DNA from: Bemisia tabaci
Taxonomy: Eukaryota > Arthropoda > Insecta > Hemiptera > Aleyrodidae
Assembly: GCF_918797505.1 (NCBI RefSeq)
Contig: NC_092797.1
Coordinates: 18,241,372-18,305,371, forward strand
Direction: 5' to 3'
DNA length: 64,000 bases
Position 1 is the first letter of the stretch; the number at the start of each line of letters is the position of its first letter. Positions 1 through 12,600 of the stretch are shown one piece after another. The notes beneath the pieces were generated by a model. It searched no databases. It was not told the DNA's origin and worked only from the letters and a program-made list of their open reading frames with translations. A program made the position numbers and the translations under genes.

Positions 1-827
1 AGGAGGTAGAAAAACTGTCGTTTATGCATTTTTTTCTCTACCTCGCAGTATTTATTTTCACCTTTTGCTCATTAGCTCCCTATCGATGCTGCTTGGTGCC
101 GGCACTATTTTATGATTTCTCGCAGTGTGTGAGCAAATACTTACACTAATTTATTTTTAATCATTCCGTAGAGATAGTTATTTGAGATCAGGTTAAATTA
201 AACGGCTATCCATGTATTGAAATATCAAATCTGGATGACTTCATTAATCCACTTTGCTGATGTATACGATAAGTCTCTTATGATGATTTAGACGGATGTA
301 ACTAAAACTAGAAACATGTAACCAAAATTGAAGTTGCCAAATGTCTTCTCTTGTTTTATCTTTTCACCACAATACTAAATATAACTTTCTGGCTGGAAAT
401 TATGAGTTAACTTTTGGTAATGGAAGGGAAATACACAGAGAGAATCAAGACATTATGTTATTTAAAGTTCTGTTGACAAATAGTAAAACATGGAAGTAAA
501 TTAGGCAACCTGAAACGCAGTTAGGCTGATTCTTGTTTTAAAATTAGAGGAAGAATTAGAATTGGAATATAGTTAATTAGAATTTAAGATCAGCACCGCT
601 GCTTCTATTTTCTTCCCGCGTTCTTAAAGATATAAATTGATTGCGCGTTCTCCATCCATCTCGCTCTTTTCTTACTCCTTCTTTTTCTAAGCTTCCCTCT
701 ATCTGCAATGCAAGATCTTTCCTTGGTAAGCTTGTTTTTTATCTTTTCCTAATGGAAAATTCGTAATAATCGTAAAAAAATAAAAATTAAAAGAATAAAC
801 TATCGATCGCTTTGGAAGATTCTGAGC
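1..827. other. No gene recognised; AT-rich sequence
   Basis: I see no coding region or repeat here. A TATAAA-like string near 631 is followed by a pyrimidine-rich stretch and, at about 719-727, a short leader ending in a donor-like TTG/GTAAGC. That could be the start of a short plus-strand transcript, but nothing downstream can be joined to it, so I do not call a gene. Confidence 0.4.
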
Positions 828-1075
828 GGGCATTCTATTAATTTGTGTACGCTTCTAGAGACTTAAACGCTGCAACAGAAAGATAAGCAAATTTCTGGCA
901 TGAGGTATCGCACTAAGAATAGCATACCAATATTTTTAAGAAAAATGAAATTGAAAAGATAAGCCCCCCTAACGTGAACGCTATTCATTTGTGTAAACGC
1001 GTACTCAGAGACTTAAACGCTGCAACAGAGAGATGAGAAAATATCTGGCATGGTATGTTACGCCAAGAATCGCGG
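828..1075. repeat. Degenerate tandem duplication, period about 150 bp
   Basis: Two head-to-tail copies share a core reading GAGACTTAAACGCTGCAACA, starting at 858 and again at 1008, with similar flanks (ATTTGTGTA before; ATCTGGCATG-like after). The copies differ at many positions, so the duplication is old. No coding potential is seen. Confidence 0.6.
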
Positions 1076-1154
1076 TATTTTTATTCCTACAAATCCGAAT
1101 TGAACAAACTAAATAGTGAGAGATCGTATTGCATTTAATCGAGTATATTCGTGA

Positions 1155-1280
1155 TTGTTTTTTGGTAAGTTTGACCATGTTGCCGAGGCACTGCCATTGT
1201 TTCTCGGTAAATTTGACCGTGTCGCCGAAGCACTGCCGTTATTTTTCGTTAAATTTGACCAATTGCCGAGGCACTGCCGT
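1155..1280. repeat. 42-bp minisatellite, three units
   Basis: Three direct units of 42 bp begin near 1155, 1197 and 1239. Each carries GGTAAATTTGACC-like sequence followed by GCCGAGGCACTGCC. Because 42 is a multiple of three, the plus-strand frame encodes a 14-residue repeat of the form F-x-GKFD-x-VAEALPL for two units before the third diverges. I treat this as a non-coding minisatellite, since the frame has no recognisable neighbours or splice context. Confidence 0.65.
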
Positions 1281-3023
1281 GCTCAGATAAAAATCAAATT
1301 GTACAATATTTCGGCAGCATCCCTGCAACGTACGAATATCCGGAGTAACGCTAAATACAGAATATTTACGATCGAGGAACTCAAGATATAATTCGAGAAA
1401 GCAGATTGCATTCATATTTTCTGTAAGGACGCAAAGGGGTCAATTTCAATGGCTCGCCCGAGGCGAAAAGCCACTGAACTGAGTAGATGTTTAGAATTAA
1501 TTTGTGTAAAGTATGCGTGTGCCTGCAATCAAGATGATAATCCAGATAAATAGCCAAACATAGCTTGCGTATTATTATTAATGCTCGGTAGAGAGATAAA
1601 GGGGGAAAAGAGAGAAAGAATCTGTAAAAGATGTCCGTGAAGATATTACAGGCGGCTCCGGCGTGGCTAATGTGATTTATCAAAATCAATGGTCTCTTGT
1701 TATTCTCAGTCTAAATTTTAAAACCTGTTTGTCCTCTTTCCTGAGTCTTCTTCTTCATGGTTCGGGCGCTCTTTGCTACCCTTTTCTTGTTTATTCTGCA
1801 TTTAGTCATTCATTCATTCATTCATTCATTTATTTGGCCATGCGTTCATCAATGCATCCATCATTTCATCCGTCCGCTTATTCGTACTAATTGATTTAAA
1901 TTATCAACATCATCCATTCATCAATACTTTATGCGTTGAAAAAGTACAACACTAGCTGACAAAAAATTTTAACGCTTTCGAAAGGTTTTTGGCTTTCAGT
2001 AGCACGTAATACGACCATTATTCAAGGTCTCAGGAAGAATTTCTGGAAATTTTCGATCGTATACCTACTTTGTTCATTGTGAAGTATCTGGATATTTAAT
2101 TTGAAGCAACGCATGAACACTCCTAAAAAGTTACTTAAAGTACTTGCTCGATTTAGAATTAATCTATGGATCACAAGTCTAGCTTCGTTTAAGGAGAAAC
2201 ATTTTAAGTTTTGAAACTTTTAGTCTATATTACAAGACTTCAGAAGCGTTATGGAAAAGTTATAAATTATGATGCTCTTCTGCAGAGCAAAAACTTGGCT
2301 AATGATATACTCTAGGAAACATCTGGAGGCGAAAAGATGATGACAGTTCTTTCCGTCTTTTTTCTTTCTGCCTTTCTTTCTCTGCAAACTTTTTTTCTCT
2401 GAAGTTTCTTAAAATATCATCTACGGCGGAGTTGGACAACTGATTTTTTGTGAATTTAAAAATGTTTTACTCGAATGGTTCAATAAAACAAATCATAACA
2501 GTAAGCGTTAAAACCCATGAACTCACACAAAACTGCTTCCTAATTCTACTGGGTACGCAGGACACCCTTCCTCGTTGAATTAAAACAAGATTTAGCAGGA
2601 GCCCCACTGTTCGGTGTTAACATTGCTTAGAAGAAGAAGAAGAAGAAGAAGAAAAAAAAAGAGTCGATTTCCGTTTGGCCAATTTTGCCTATTTATGCCC
2701 TAGGAAAATCCCGAAAGGAAGTGAGCGCAATAATCCAGGGGTAGTCTGGCATCAGGTAGAGGTGTCTTACTCATAAAAAGCTGGTTCACAGTCGAAAAGA
2801 TAAAGTTGTTTGTCGAGAGAAGGAATTATGAACGCAATAAAACACGAACGTGCAGAGAGGTGAGAGCATCTTTATCTAAACAAATAATTCCACTATAAAA
2901 AGATAAACTCATTTGGTGTGCACCAACTGATAGGTCGCCCCTATCCAGTATCCATACTTCATCATCGTGTTAACCAATATCACTGTATCGGAACGCTGTG
3001 CTACGGCGCACCGTGTACCTGCG
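1281..3023. other. Non-coding stretch with two microsatellites
   Basis: No gene recognised. It holds an (ATTC)n microsatellite at about 1806-1831 and an (AAG)n tract at about 2629-2653 that runs into poly-A. The short open frames here have low-complexity translations and no domain signature. Confidence 0.5.
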
Positions 3024-3278
3024 CTGTCGTGCAATGAAAGAACGCCCTATAAGCCATCTGGCGTTGCCAAATTTCCTCCGAAAAATCACGAATTTTCAGG
3101 AAAATTCGTGAATATTTCTGTCTCGACTTTTCGCAGGATTTTTCGTTCATAATTTGATCTAAAAATTCTGAAAATTTCAAGGAAATCTATTCATAACTTC
3201 CTTAAAAAATAAATATATTCCGAGAGGAAATTTGGCAACATTTGAATGCCTATACGACGTTTTTACTCAGCCCGGCAG
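3024..3278. mobile_element. Degenerate fold-back MITE, same family as 7630-7870
   Basis: The left end (CTGTCGTGCAATGAAAGAACG) and the right end (ACGTTTTTACTCAGCCCGGCAG) are imperfect inverted repeats. The inner sequence tracks the better-preserved copy at 7630-7870, including GGCGTTGCCAAATTT and CGAATTTTC-like blocks. Flanks TGCG (left) and TGTG (right) could be a decayed 4-bp target duplication. Non-autonomous, no coding capacity. Confidence 0.6.
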
Positions 3279-5999
3279 TGTGCGGTTTGTGGATCCCTCG
3301 CCCTATCATCGGCCAGACTTCAATCTGGAAATGAGAACACCGCAAATCCATAACACTTGCGGTCCAGTCCTTTGCACAAAAGCCTTCATTCAGTATTTAT
3401 AACTAATCTATTCGTTACATATTTCCTACCCTCGAGGATCGAAAGAAAATGTTGGAGTCTTTATCGCGTGTATGGTTTTACAGCGGCGACTACGGTTGCC
3501 ACGCTATCGGACACGACGTTCAATGCTGCTGCTGGAGTGCTGGTGTGGTGAGTCACGCTAACTGGCGCCTTGCATCGGTATGATACCTCACGCGAGACAT
3601 CCAGACAAAAATGAAAATAAGTGTATCGACGGTGAAACTGCAAAAATGTGTATCGCGGTTGCGGTGTTTCGAAATCGCCGCTCCTATTTTAGTTTCTGTA
3701 AGAAGACCAAACCAACATCGTGGCTTGAAGTTTTCACAGAATATTCGTTAGGAAGTAAAGAAAAATCACTGAAATTTTCAAAAAATGACGTCCAGTGGTT
3801 TTCCGTGTAGAAAATAAAGTATGACGGGAAGTTTGCAACACCACAGACCAAGGTATGCATTTCTGCAGATTCACCTACGATATTGGCACCCAAAATGGCT
3901 CTCGCTGAAACTTAACTCCTGAATTAAACCAAACAACAAATTGGAATTCAGATTTTTAAACGAGGAAATTTATCCGTAGTTTTAAATGGCCGATCAATCG
4001 ATACATCGTAAAGCACGCCACGCCACTGATTTAGGAAGAGTTAATTGAATAAATTCCTAGAGGTTATCTTATAGGAACGGAGTGCAGCTGTTACAAAAAT
4101 TGTCCATGCTTAAAACGAGTTAAAATAATAAAACAAAATCAGTGGTATTTTATCGCTAGCTTGTGCACCGAAATAAAAGAAAATGTTCATCCCTTTTTTT
4201 CTGCCCACATCACTTGACAAAACTCATTAGATCAATCCCTGCTGTTTTCGAGTCACCGTGACTTCAGCGTTGCTGGTGAAGTAAAAGACATATGTGTGTG
4301 GAGAGAACTGGAGCAGAAGAATGGGTCCGGTTTGTTGATAACAAAGTCGGGGACGGTTCTTTGAAAAATACGTGATGTTGAATACGATCTGGAATCGAAA
4401 CCGGGCCAAGACTCAGAGGAATGAGCTGTGCAAATAACTGCGATGGAATTTCCGTCTCTTGTCCTTTCTTTAACCACGGGGAAGCCACCTTCTCCTTCTG
4501 TGAGCCTTATTTGACACTTTCCTTTACATCTTAACTTGCAAATAGAACGTTGGGGTACAACAAGAGAAGTCAGCTTTGATATTTTGCTTTCTCGCTATGG
4601 AAAAACCTTCTTGAGTCAATCAGCAAACTAAATCCCCTCTTCATTTCCCACTGACAGGCTGGATCTCCTCATTGCATGCACCCCATGTTTACGAGGACTT
4701 AATGGATGCGTCATTCGATACGTAGCGAAAGAATAACCGAAATCTAATCGGACCCTGCAAAATTTAAATAGTTTTGCCGCACTTTGAAAGCGCGGTAAAA
4801 TTAAAACAGCCAATCAGAGGGTTGAATTTTTTTAGATTTAGATTATTTTTTCCTTCACAACTCAACCTGCGAATACATCGATCTATCGAGTGACGTAGTC
4901 ACTAAATCAGTTCATGTCGTCGGTCGAACATCAATGATTCTCCGTTTATCGCTGGTCGATCTACATGTATCGATCTGAATAATTTCCTACACTGAGCAAG
5001 CCGCGGTTGCGGCGATAGAACACTTAATATCGATATACATCAGGAAGCGCACCGCGCATGCGCACTAGCCCCAGTGGTAGAGCCGGCACGGTGCGGTGCA
5101 TCACCTCGGGTGAAACACGAACCCACAGAGTCGATTAGATCTACGAATATTAATTTTCAAAAACAGGCCCTCTTAATTTTCATGTCGTTCCGGGCGCAAG
5201 CTCCTTAATGCGCTCTTTGCATCCATTCATACCTGGTCGGTCATTTATGCGTGCATTCATCCTAGTATCTATTTCATTTTCTGCATTTCTTGACGACGGT
5301 GCTTTTGTTGGTTCGTGCGGTATACCTGAAGAGCGCTATTTGTGACCGCAAGACCGAAAATACAAAATTTTAAGTGGAGCTATTCTTATCTCTATGGGTC
5401 GGTAATCGGATATCAATATTTCAACTCTTTCTAGTATCCTATGTAATTAGTTCAGAGACGTTATGTTAATTCATTTTCGTGCCAATGGACGGTCAATATA
5501 TTAAATACTGACTTCACAAATTAATGAGAAGTGACAAAAAATGGCATGATTTGAAATCAGCGACTGTGGCGCCATCTCTTAGATTTTTTTTAGAGCTTTA
5601 TGTAAGGTTCCACCTTAAAGTTGCGTTAAAGGCCGGTATTTTGTGAATTGGTTCTAGCAGGTTGAGTGGCGATTCTGCAAATTGGCAACTTGTTTTTCCT
5701 CGATCATTACCAATTAAAAAATCGATTTAAGGTGGGATAAGGTGTCTCACCAAGAATCGATTGTTTTACATACATTTAAATGGAAGAAAATCAGTGTTGC
5801 CAACATTCAAGAACGCTACTGAGCAGATTAACAGTTATAAAATACCTTATTATCGAAAATACGTTATTAAACTACAAACCTAGAAACGTAAGTGCTCCGT
5901 TCGGTTTGCCACCCCCCCCCCTTAAAATGTCCGTAAAATTCTCCTTGGTCTGCTCTAGCAAATCGCAAGCCCTAACTTTGAACTATTTTGCATGCATCA
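3279..5999. other. No gene recognised; contains a hAT-like end near 4027
   Basis: No exon could be supported. Around 3980-4027 a segment ends in GCACGCCACGCCACTG, the reverse complement of a typical hAT-type terminus (CAGTGGCGTGG). A related end precedes 7630, and CAGTGGCGTGGCG also occurs at about 24,541. The matching left ends were not found. A string at 5058-5110 resembles a tRNA A box but has no matching B box. Confidence 0.45.
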
Positions 6000-6229
6000 G
6001 AAAAAAAAAAAACACATTGGACCTAGAGTCCAGACTCTTAAAACCATCGACAAGAAAAAAAACTCTTGATTGATTCAATCAGATTTAAGCTTGAATCAAG
6101 AACCAAGCCTCTTGATTTGAGCGGATATCCTTTTGATTTAAGCTTAAATCTGATTGAATCGAGTCCTTTTTCTTGTCAATGTTTTCAAGAGTCTGGACTC
6201 TAGATCCGATGTGTTTTTTTTTCCCAGTG
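6000..6229. mobile_element. MITE family A, copy 1
   Basis: Fold-back element with long terminal inverted repeats. The left arm reads A-rich, then ACACATTGGACCTAGAGTCC; the right arm reads GGACTCTAGATCCGATGTGT followed by T-rich sequence and CCCAGTG. The inner arms carry CTCTTGATT / TTTAAGCTTGAATC-type sequence and its complement, so nearly the whole element can fold. Two more copies lie at 13,232 and 14,743. No open reading frame of its own. Confidence 0.75.
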
Positions 6230-7094
6230 CATGGTCGCTTTACATTATTGAGTTCATGAGCCGCATAGCCGAATGAAAACTGCGGTCCCTTTTTGACTCC
6301 ATTCAACACAAAATTCAGAATTTGTGTTGATTAAAAAAAATCATAGCGCGAACTTTTTTTTAATTTATGGATGCATTCGACCTAGAAATACTGGAAAGTG
6401 TTGCTCCCGATAGCGGTCCATTTTCACCTCGCTCCGAACTTTTATCAAAAAACTCATCTGGGCCTGCAGAGCAATTATTGAGCGGGCTGCAGCGTGGAAC
6501 CGCTGATGGCACAAATTAATTTTAGAACATGCTGATGGAGCCAAGGAAATAGGGCGATCGGCTCCTGTCATCGATTTATTGAAAAATGAAAAGAATGATT
6601 CGGATAAATTCGTCGCGATTCGGACCAAACAACGCAACCGCATCTTCAGAGATACCCTTACGTACACGCATAACCGCACAATTCGGGGATCATCGAGTAT
6701 TCACTTGCGTTGTTTTATCACGCGCGATGATTCGAGCGAAAAAAGTCGCGGCCGCGGGAACCGAGCTGTGCCCCGGGCCGGCGGCCCTCAACCTCTGCGC
6801 ATGCGCATGTGTCTAGATTAATTTCGGTTTAAACCCATTATTTAGAGGAAATGTAATTTATTCGGTCGGCAACTCAACATAAATAACGAGCCTCCGATAT
6901 TTTTACTAGACACCTATACTCCAGACGAAACGCGCTCGGTAATATTTTACGTACCGCCGCACTCGTAAATAAACACCGGCTAACGACTTGAACTGCGTTA
7001 AATACTCACTTCTGGGCCCAGTGGCCACTTACCAACAATGCGCCCGGGTACTTTAGGTATATTAGACGTCCCCGTGGTTGACATGTCAACACTT
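6230..7094. other. No gene recognised; GC-rich patch near 6730-6830
   Basis: There are short open frames on both strands but no domain or splice logic. The stretch 6730-6830 is GC-rich with CpGs and ends in CTGCGCATGCGCATG, which could be regulatory. No partner exon is visible. Confidence 0.35.
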
Positions 7095-7347
7095 GGACCG
7101 AGTTTAACAGAAAAGAACCAAGCCACATCTGCTATTGCCAAATTTAACTGGGCAATTTAATTTTTTACGAGAGATCGTTTGTGCGGATTCCTTTGAAATT
7201 TTTAAGGAATTTGCTTCAAATTATGGAGAATTTTCACTGAAATTTGCACGAAAATTCGCACAACCGTTTTCATGAAAAAAATTAACTTGCCCCATTAAAT
7301 TTGGCAATAGCTGATGTGGCTTGGTTCCTTTCTGTTTAACGCGGTCC
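7095..7347. mobile_element. 253-bp palindromic MITE family B, copy 1 (ACTT target duplication)
   Basis: Left end GGACCGAGTTTAACAGAAAA and right end TTAACGCGGTCC are inverted repeats. The arms continue through GGAACCAAGCCACATC and TATTGCCAAATTTAA, so most of the 253 bp is self-complementary. ACTT directly flanks both ends (7091-7094 and 7348-7351), consistent with a 4-bp target-site duplication. A second copy of the same length in opposite orientation is at 14,937-15,189. No coding capacity. Confidence 0.85.
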
Positions 7348-7559
7348 ACTTAACCTACTTGCTTCACAACTGACTGAATCATTCCAGGCACTTGATACTG
7401 AAATTCCTCGTTAATCCAATGGTTTTCTCATTTTCTGCGTTAGTTTGATTGAAATATAAGCACACATATTTGTCCAGGCGTGCATGATCGATTATCGATA
7501 TTTCCCCGTTTGAGGCTGTGGTTAAGAATCGATTATGAAGGTTTCCGTTGCAAACACCT

Positions 7560-7629
7560 TGTTTATCGAGCCTTCGTCGAAGGTTTAAATGACAGATCAA
7601 TCGATAAATCGTAGACACGCCACGCCACT
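7560..7629. mobile_element. Fragment of hAT-like end, interrupted by the next element
   Basis: The sequence GATCAATCGATAAATCGTAG...CACGCCACGCCACT matches the segment ending at about 4027. Its last base (G of CACTG) reappears after the 241-bp element at 7875, so the younger MITE landed in the terminal CACTG of this older end. Confidence 0.55.
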
Positions 7630-7870
7630 CTGCCGTGCTAAGGAAAAACGCCATACGAGCCGTCAGGCGTTGCTAAATTTAATTTGATAAAACACGAATT
7701 TTCTGGTAAACTTATGAATATTTATCGAATCATTCAGTTCACAATTCCACCTGAAAGTCCTGAAAATTTCGAGAAAACATATGTATTACTTCCCTTGAAA
7801 ACGGACGTTTTATCGAAGGAAATATGGCAACCCTTGAATATTCATACGGCGTTCTTCCTTAGCACGGCAG
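7630..7870. mobile_element. 241-bp fold-back MITE with CACT target duplication
   Basis: Ends CTGCCGTGCTAAGGAAAAAC and GTTCTTCCTTAGCACGGCAG are inverted repeats with few mismatches. CACT occurs immediately outside on both sides (7626-7629 and 7871-7874), fitting a 4-bp duplication. The two plus-strand open frames that cross it are incidental. An older relative is at 3024-3278. Confidence 0.8.
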
Positions 7871-8458
7871 CACTGCACGATTCATGTTTCAAGTTTACAT
7901 AGTTCTTGTGTCGGAAAAGCACTTAATTATCTCAGTACAGCATGATCAAAATATGAAGATGCAATTGAATGCCTCAAAGTTAACCCCAGAAAATAATTGT
8001 TGGATGGTCATGCGAGTTAGCAGTAATATTGAAGATAGAAAAGAAGAATTGATCAGTTTTCAAAAACATTTATACAGTGACATCGTACTTTGTTAAAGGC
8101 AGGAAACTATTTTTTTTTTTTTTTTTTTTAAATATTTAAATTTCTTCAAAAAGTTGGCGTTGATAATAATTGTAGACTAATCCTCACTACCTACCTCACT
8201 CGCACCTTAAAGTTGAACTGTTGACTTTGAAAATCGATGAAGGATGCGCGGAGAAGCGTACGTTGATTACAATGTTTCAAAATGTTTGCTCTTTTTCTAA
8301 TTTTTCTTAGAAAACATGATACTACTCGGACAATCTTGAATGAAACACTAAACAAAAAAAATTCAACTTTTTTTTTTTTGTTTTTCTTGGAGGATGACAA
8401 TAATTCCTCTCTACCCTAGGGGAGCGAGAAAGTAAAACACCGGCCGCGGAAGTCGTTC
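7871..8458. other. No gene recognised; poly-T tract
   Basis: AT-rich sequence with a long T run at about 8110-8129 and another at 8369-8380. The short open frames have no recognisable content. Confidence 0.4.
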
Positions 8459-8592
8459 TTACGGGCTATACATATAGACAAACCGTCCGCGGTCCGGGTG
8501 TAGCACCCGGAGCAATCGAAGCTACAGCTCCAGTAGCCGGAACTTTCGACCTCTTAGCCCGGAACGGACGGTATGCCTATATAGCCTGTAAA
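8459..8592. mobile_element. 134-bp GC-rich fold-back element
   Basis: Left arm TTACGGGCTATACATATAGA and right arm CTATATAGCCTGTAA are inverted repeats. They are followed inwards by CCGTCCG / CGGACGG and CCGGGTG / CACCCGG-like stems. The piece is clearly more GC-rich than its surroundings. No target duplication is obvious. It could equally be read as a strong RNA hairpin. Confidence 0.6.
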
Positions 8593-11500
8593 TTTTTTTC
8601 AGTGAACTTTTAAAGAGTTTAATACATTTTGGGCACAGAGAAATTACACGAAACTTGTGTACCTAGGTTTTATCAATGATCGGTCATTTTTTTTACAAAA
8701 TAAAAATCTTACAAGAAATCTGCAACTTCGGAAACCAAGATATCCTTTTAGTTTCACCATTAATATTCTGCGCTGCACTTGAACTAGCATTATGATTGAC
8801 CGCTTCCGTCCGAAAATTCTACACTATATTTGTGGCGTTGAGTTGTTTCCGTCGATTTTTTCAGACCAAGGCCCTTGAGCGCATGCGTTACCCTATACCC
8901 TCAATCTCAACGAGCTACAGATCGATAAGGTTCCTATCACTTAACCGTTCTGATCCTTTGAAAGGATTGATTTAAACACGAGGAACAGCGACCTCCTCTG
9001 GATGAAACAAAGAGGATTGAGCTGATCCGGTAGACTGTCGGATACCGGATGGCAACATCGGTTCAGGGACGAAGCGTGGAATCGTGGATGAATGAAACAA
9101 AATTAATGCGTTCATCACGGTCAACTGAAAAAACAAAAGAACAGTGAGTATATCAGCCCACTTCGGCGAAATCTCAACATATCCTTAGAAAGCCCGAATG
9201 AACGTCTGACCAAATCTCCCTTGTCAGTGAACACGTGTTTCGATATCCGCTGCTCCTTCCAGCTTCCAACGAAACAGCGCGTATTGCAAAGGGGGTTTTT
9301 TCAAAATAAGTGCGCGACATCCTGTAGTAATCCTCCTCAGTGTCCTGATTTTGTTTGATTTATCCTGATTTGATTTGTCCTGGGTTTGTCCGACCCTAAA
9401 TTTGGAGAAGCCATTTATTAACCCCAATTTGAAGGTTCTACAGATGGAGTGCCCCTCTGCGCCCCCCCCCCCCCCCCCCCGAGCCAGGGGGTCCGGGGGA
9501 GGCGAAAAATGTAACAAAATAGCCCCTCCCAGATTGAATTTTGAGCAGTTTTGACTTACAATTTGTGTGTTATTTGAAAGTTGATATTTGACGAATAATA
9601 CCTCGTAGAGTAATTTTATTTTAGTGTTTGGACTGTTTATTTCTGCGTACTGAGTAACCGTCGGTTCGGTAAACTTTGGTTATATAATTCTATCTTGAAA
9701 CATTTCAGTAAATTTCTAGGACCACTCTTTTTTCTCCCTTTCCCCCTTTTTCACCCTTTTTGGTCCAAGGGGGGGGGGGGGCGTGCCACCATGGCCCCCC
9801 CTAGATCCGCCACTGCTTACGACAATTGCACGCTAACATCTCTGAAGTGTAGCACTGTGTTTTACCACCGAAAAATCAGAGAAAACACTTTGCATCGCAC
9901 CGCCGTGCCGTAAGGTCGAAACTTTAGTACACGATGTTTTCCTCGAATTTACGAGTGTAATAAATTAGGTGTTGAAGCTGAGCCTTTTATTTTATACCAT
10001 TATAAAATTAATTAAGGGCCGTGCCGCCCGGCAGTCATTGTGGAGGGCGGGGGGTCACTTTCTATTCACAACAAGGTTATGAGACATGGATAGTATAAAG
10101 ATAACGGCGTGTGGATACAAGTGACATCATAGGCGCCCCGAACAAATTACATCGCACTGCGAAAAGCTAACGAGAGAAGTGGAAAGGACACCGGTTGAAA
10201 AGCGTATCAACAAAAGTCATACGAGGCGTCCAGACATGGGGATCCTAAATACATATAAAATGTCGTCAGTTTAGTTGTTTGTCTCGGGGACTTTTCGTGA
10301 TCACCTTTGCTTCTTTCTTTAAACACCAGCATTAACATTTCTTTTCAATTAAGGACACCGGTTATCTGCGCGTCCAGATCGATCCCGAGACATCGTTTCC
10401 TCTCTGATTTCAGGTGTCTATCGGTTCGGCACCTCCTCTGTCACATTAACTGATTCTCGTCTCACCTTCGCCAGCCCCGGGTCTCGAATTCCATGTTTAA
10501 TCCTCAACAAGTGTCTACACAACCCTAAATAATTGCGGTCGCCGCAAATGCGATGATAAAATAAAATGGGTTGAGAAAAAAAAAGAGAGGACGTAACGAA
10601 AACTCCCAAATTCGTGGAAAAGAAAAACAGAAAGCGAAGAAGCAGTATTGAGGTCACATAGATTAGCAGACAGATAGCTAGAAAGTGTTCTTTTTAGGTT
10701 TTTCCTCTTTTGTTAAAATCAATGCCAAGATGTCGTCTTTTAACGTAGTTTGTGACCTAGGTATTCGCAAATGATTCACGTGCCGAAAAAATCGAACTTT
10801 ATAAATGTCCTTTCATCGACGTCCTCATCGAACTCTTGATGGACGTGAAGCGAAAATGTTGTAAACACGCCATGAAACATGCCTAAACGAAAACGGATAG
10901 GCGATATGGTCCACACAAATATGCCACTTTTAAGAATTTCAAAAACATAAAGTTGAATGGTGCAAAATGGGACTATATTGCTTCATTCAGTTGTTTAGCT
11001 TGGGCATTATTTTTGGCGAGTCAAAAAAGGGGGAAATGAATGCAAATGACAAATAGAGAACATTATTGCTATAAAAAAACTTGTTTGAATTGGTAACTTC
11101 ACGATCGCTTAGACTAAAAAAAAGAAATATTGTGAGCTATCCTTCCATTTTGGAGGATGGGCCAAAAAAGCATTCTTGAACGCAAATTCTCAAAATTTTC
11201 CTCCTTTGCATGCTTTTGATTTTTTTTTGTTTCCTTGTGAAATTTACCACCGCACGTATTCAAGTGCATTTAAGCCTCCACCAATATCAATGACAGAAAC
11301 AAAAGGAGTTTCCATGATATGGATCATCTCCCCTCCTCGATTCCATGACAAATATTCTGATTGAATCTCAATCAGTACACTTTTGATTACTGTTCTTTTC
11401 AGAATTCATTCAAAAGCAGCTATTTTTGAGCGATATGAGCAACATGCGCAAATGGTCTTTTGAAACCAAAGATAATTTTTTTCGAGACAGCATTCGTAAA

Positions 11501-12405
11501 TTAGTGCTTCCGTAGAATAATTTGTCCCAACAGCAAGCTTCCGCGAGCATTCGATTTGATCATAAAAAGTGCACTTCGAGGGGCATAAATTTTGATTTCA
11601 CGAGTCGCATTATGTGAGCTGATGGAGGTTAGTACTGGAAATCGATTTCGAAAATTCTCAGTTGCCGATTTTTCTTCAAAACTTATCGAGTTGTCGTTAG
11701 GTTCCGGCCAAAGTATCACACGCGCCATGCGACGTTTAAAAAATTCCGCCGCCATTTATTTTTTTACAGACATATTGTTGGTTGAATCTGTTTGAAAATT
11801 TCACTGCAATTTATCGGCAGCGCAAAAAAAATTCAGCGAAATTTTCGGACAGCTTCGTTGAACGATTTCTCTGTAAAACATTTAAATGGCTGCGGAAATT
11901 TTGAAACGTCGCATGGTGCTTGTGATACTTTGAGACTTTGACTGAAAGGTGACGTTGTATGAATTTTTCAACATATCTGCCCATTCCTGAGCCAATTTTC
12001 CTTCCAAAAAAAGAAAATTGACAGATTTTTAGAATTGTCAGCTCTTTTGAAATTGTAAGGAACAAATATATCCAACCTTTATACGCCTGCATCGCCTAAA
12101 CGATTTCATTTTCAGGGAGGTCCTTCAACTTCGTGGTTCAGTCAACCCTGACCCCGTGGTTCATTCTTCCTTCCTTCCTTAGAAAATTATATTTTATTTG
12201 CCATCAGCTAGTGTCTGATCTTTTTAAAATAGTGTTCATCTCGAGGTAACATAGTACCTACACCACATGATGTGAGACCCGTGCAGTAAAAATTAATACA
12301 TAAATTTAATTTAAGTTATCACTGCAGAGAGGACGAAGAAATTTTAATCAGGTTACATGTTCAACTCCGTAACAAACGGACGGCTTAATCTGCTAAATGC
12401 AACTG
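8593..12405. other. No gene recognised; homopolymer runs, hAT-like end and an inverted repeat
   Basis: Holds a C run at about 9463-9480, a G run at about 9769-9781, and an isolated hAT-like terminus (CCTAGATCCGCCACTG) ending at 9815 whose partner end was not found. An imperfect inverted repeat pairs 11,713-11,770 with 11,873-11,929 (AGTATCACACGCGCCATGCG against CGCATGGTGCTTGTGATACT). No exon is supportable. Confidence 0.45.
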
Positions 12406-12600
12406 CACGGAAAAAAAGTGTTAGGGGGTCAGCCCCTAAAAGTGTGGTACCACCCTATTTGTTTGATGATGAGGACATTTCCAATTAATTTCGGAATTGT
12501 ACCGAGACATTTGAGTCGGTAACCTAATTTATTGCGGTACCTACTGCCACATTGATTGAAAAAGTCTAAATTCGGACTTAACTACCTCTTTTTCTCCGTG
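12406..12600. mobile_element. MITE with CACGGAAAAA-type termini
   Basis: The left end CACGGAAAAAAAGTG and the right end CTCTTTTTCTCCGTG are inverted repeats about 195 bp apart. The interior has short internal complements around GGTACC. Ends of the same type bound the element at 32,907-33,142, but the interiors differ. Target duplication not resolved. Confidence 0.55.

Noticed and set aside
5058..5110. tRNA- or SINE-like A box (AGTGGTAGAGCC)
   Set aside because: No B box at a suitable distance and no cloverleaf can be drawn.
9224..9517. Minus-strand frame with a glycine run
   Set aside because: The glycine run is only the translation of a C/G homopolymer tract.
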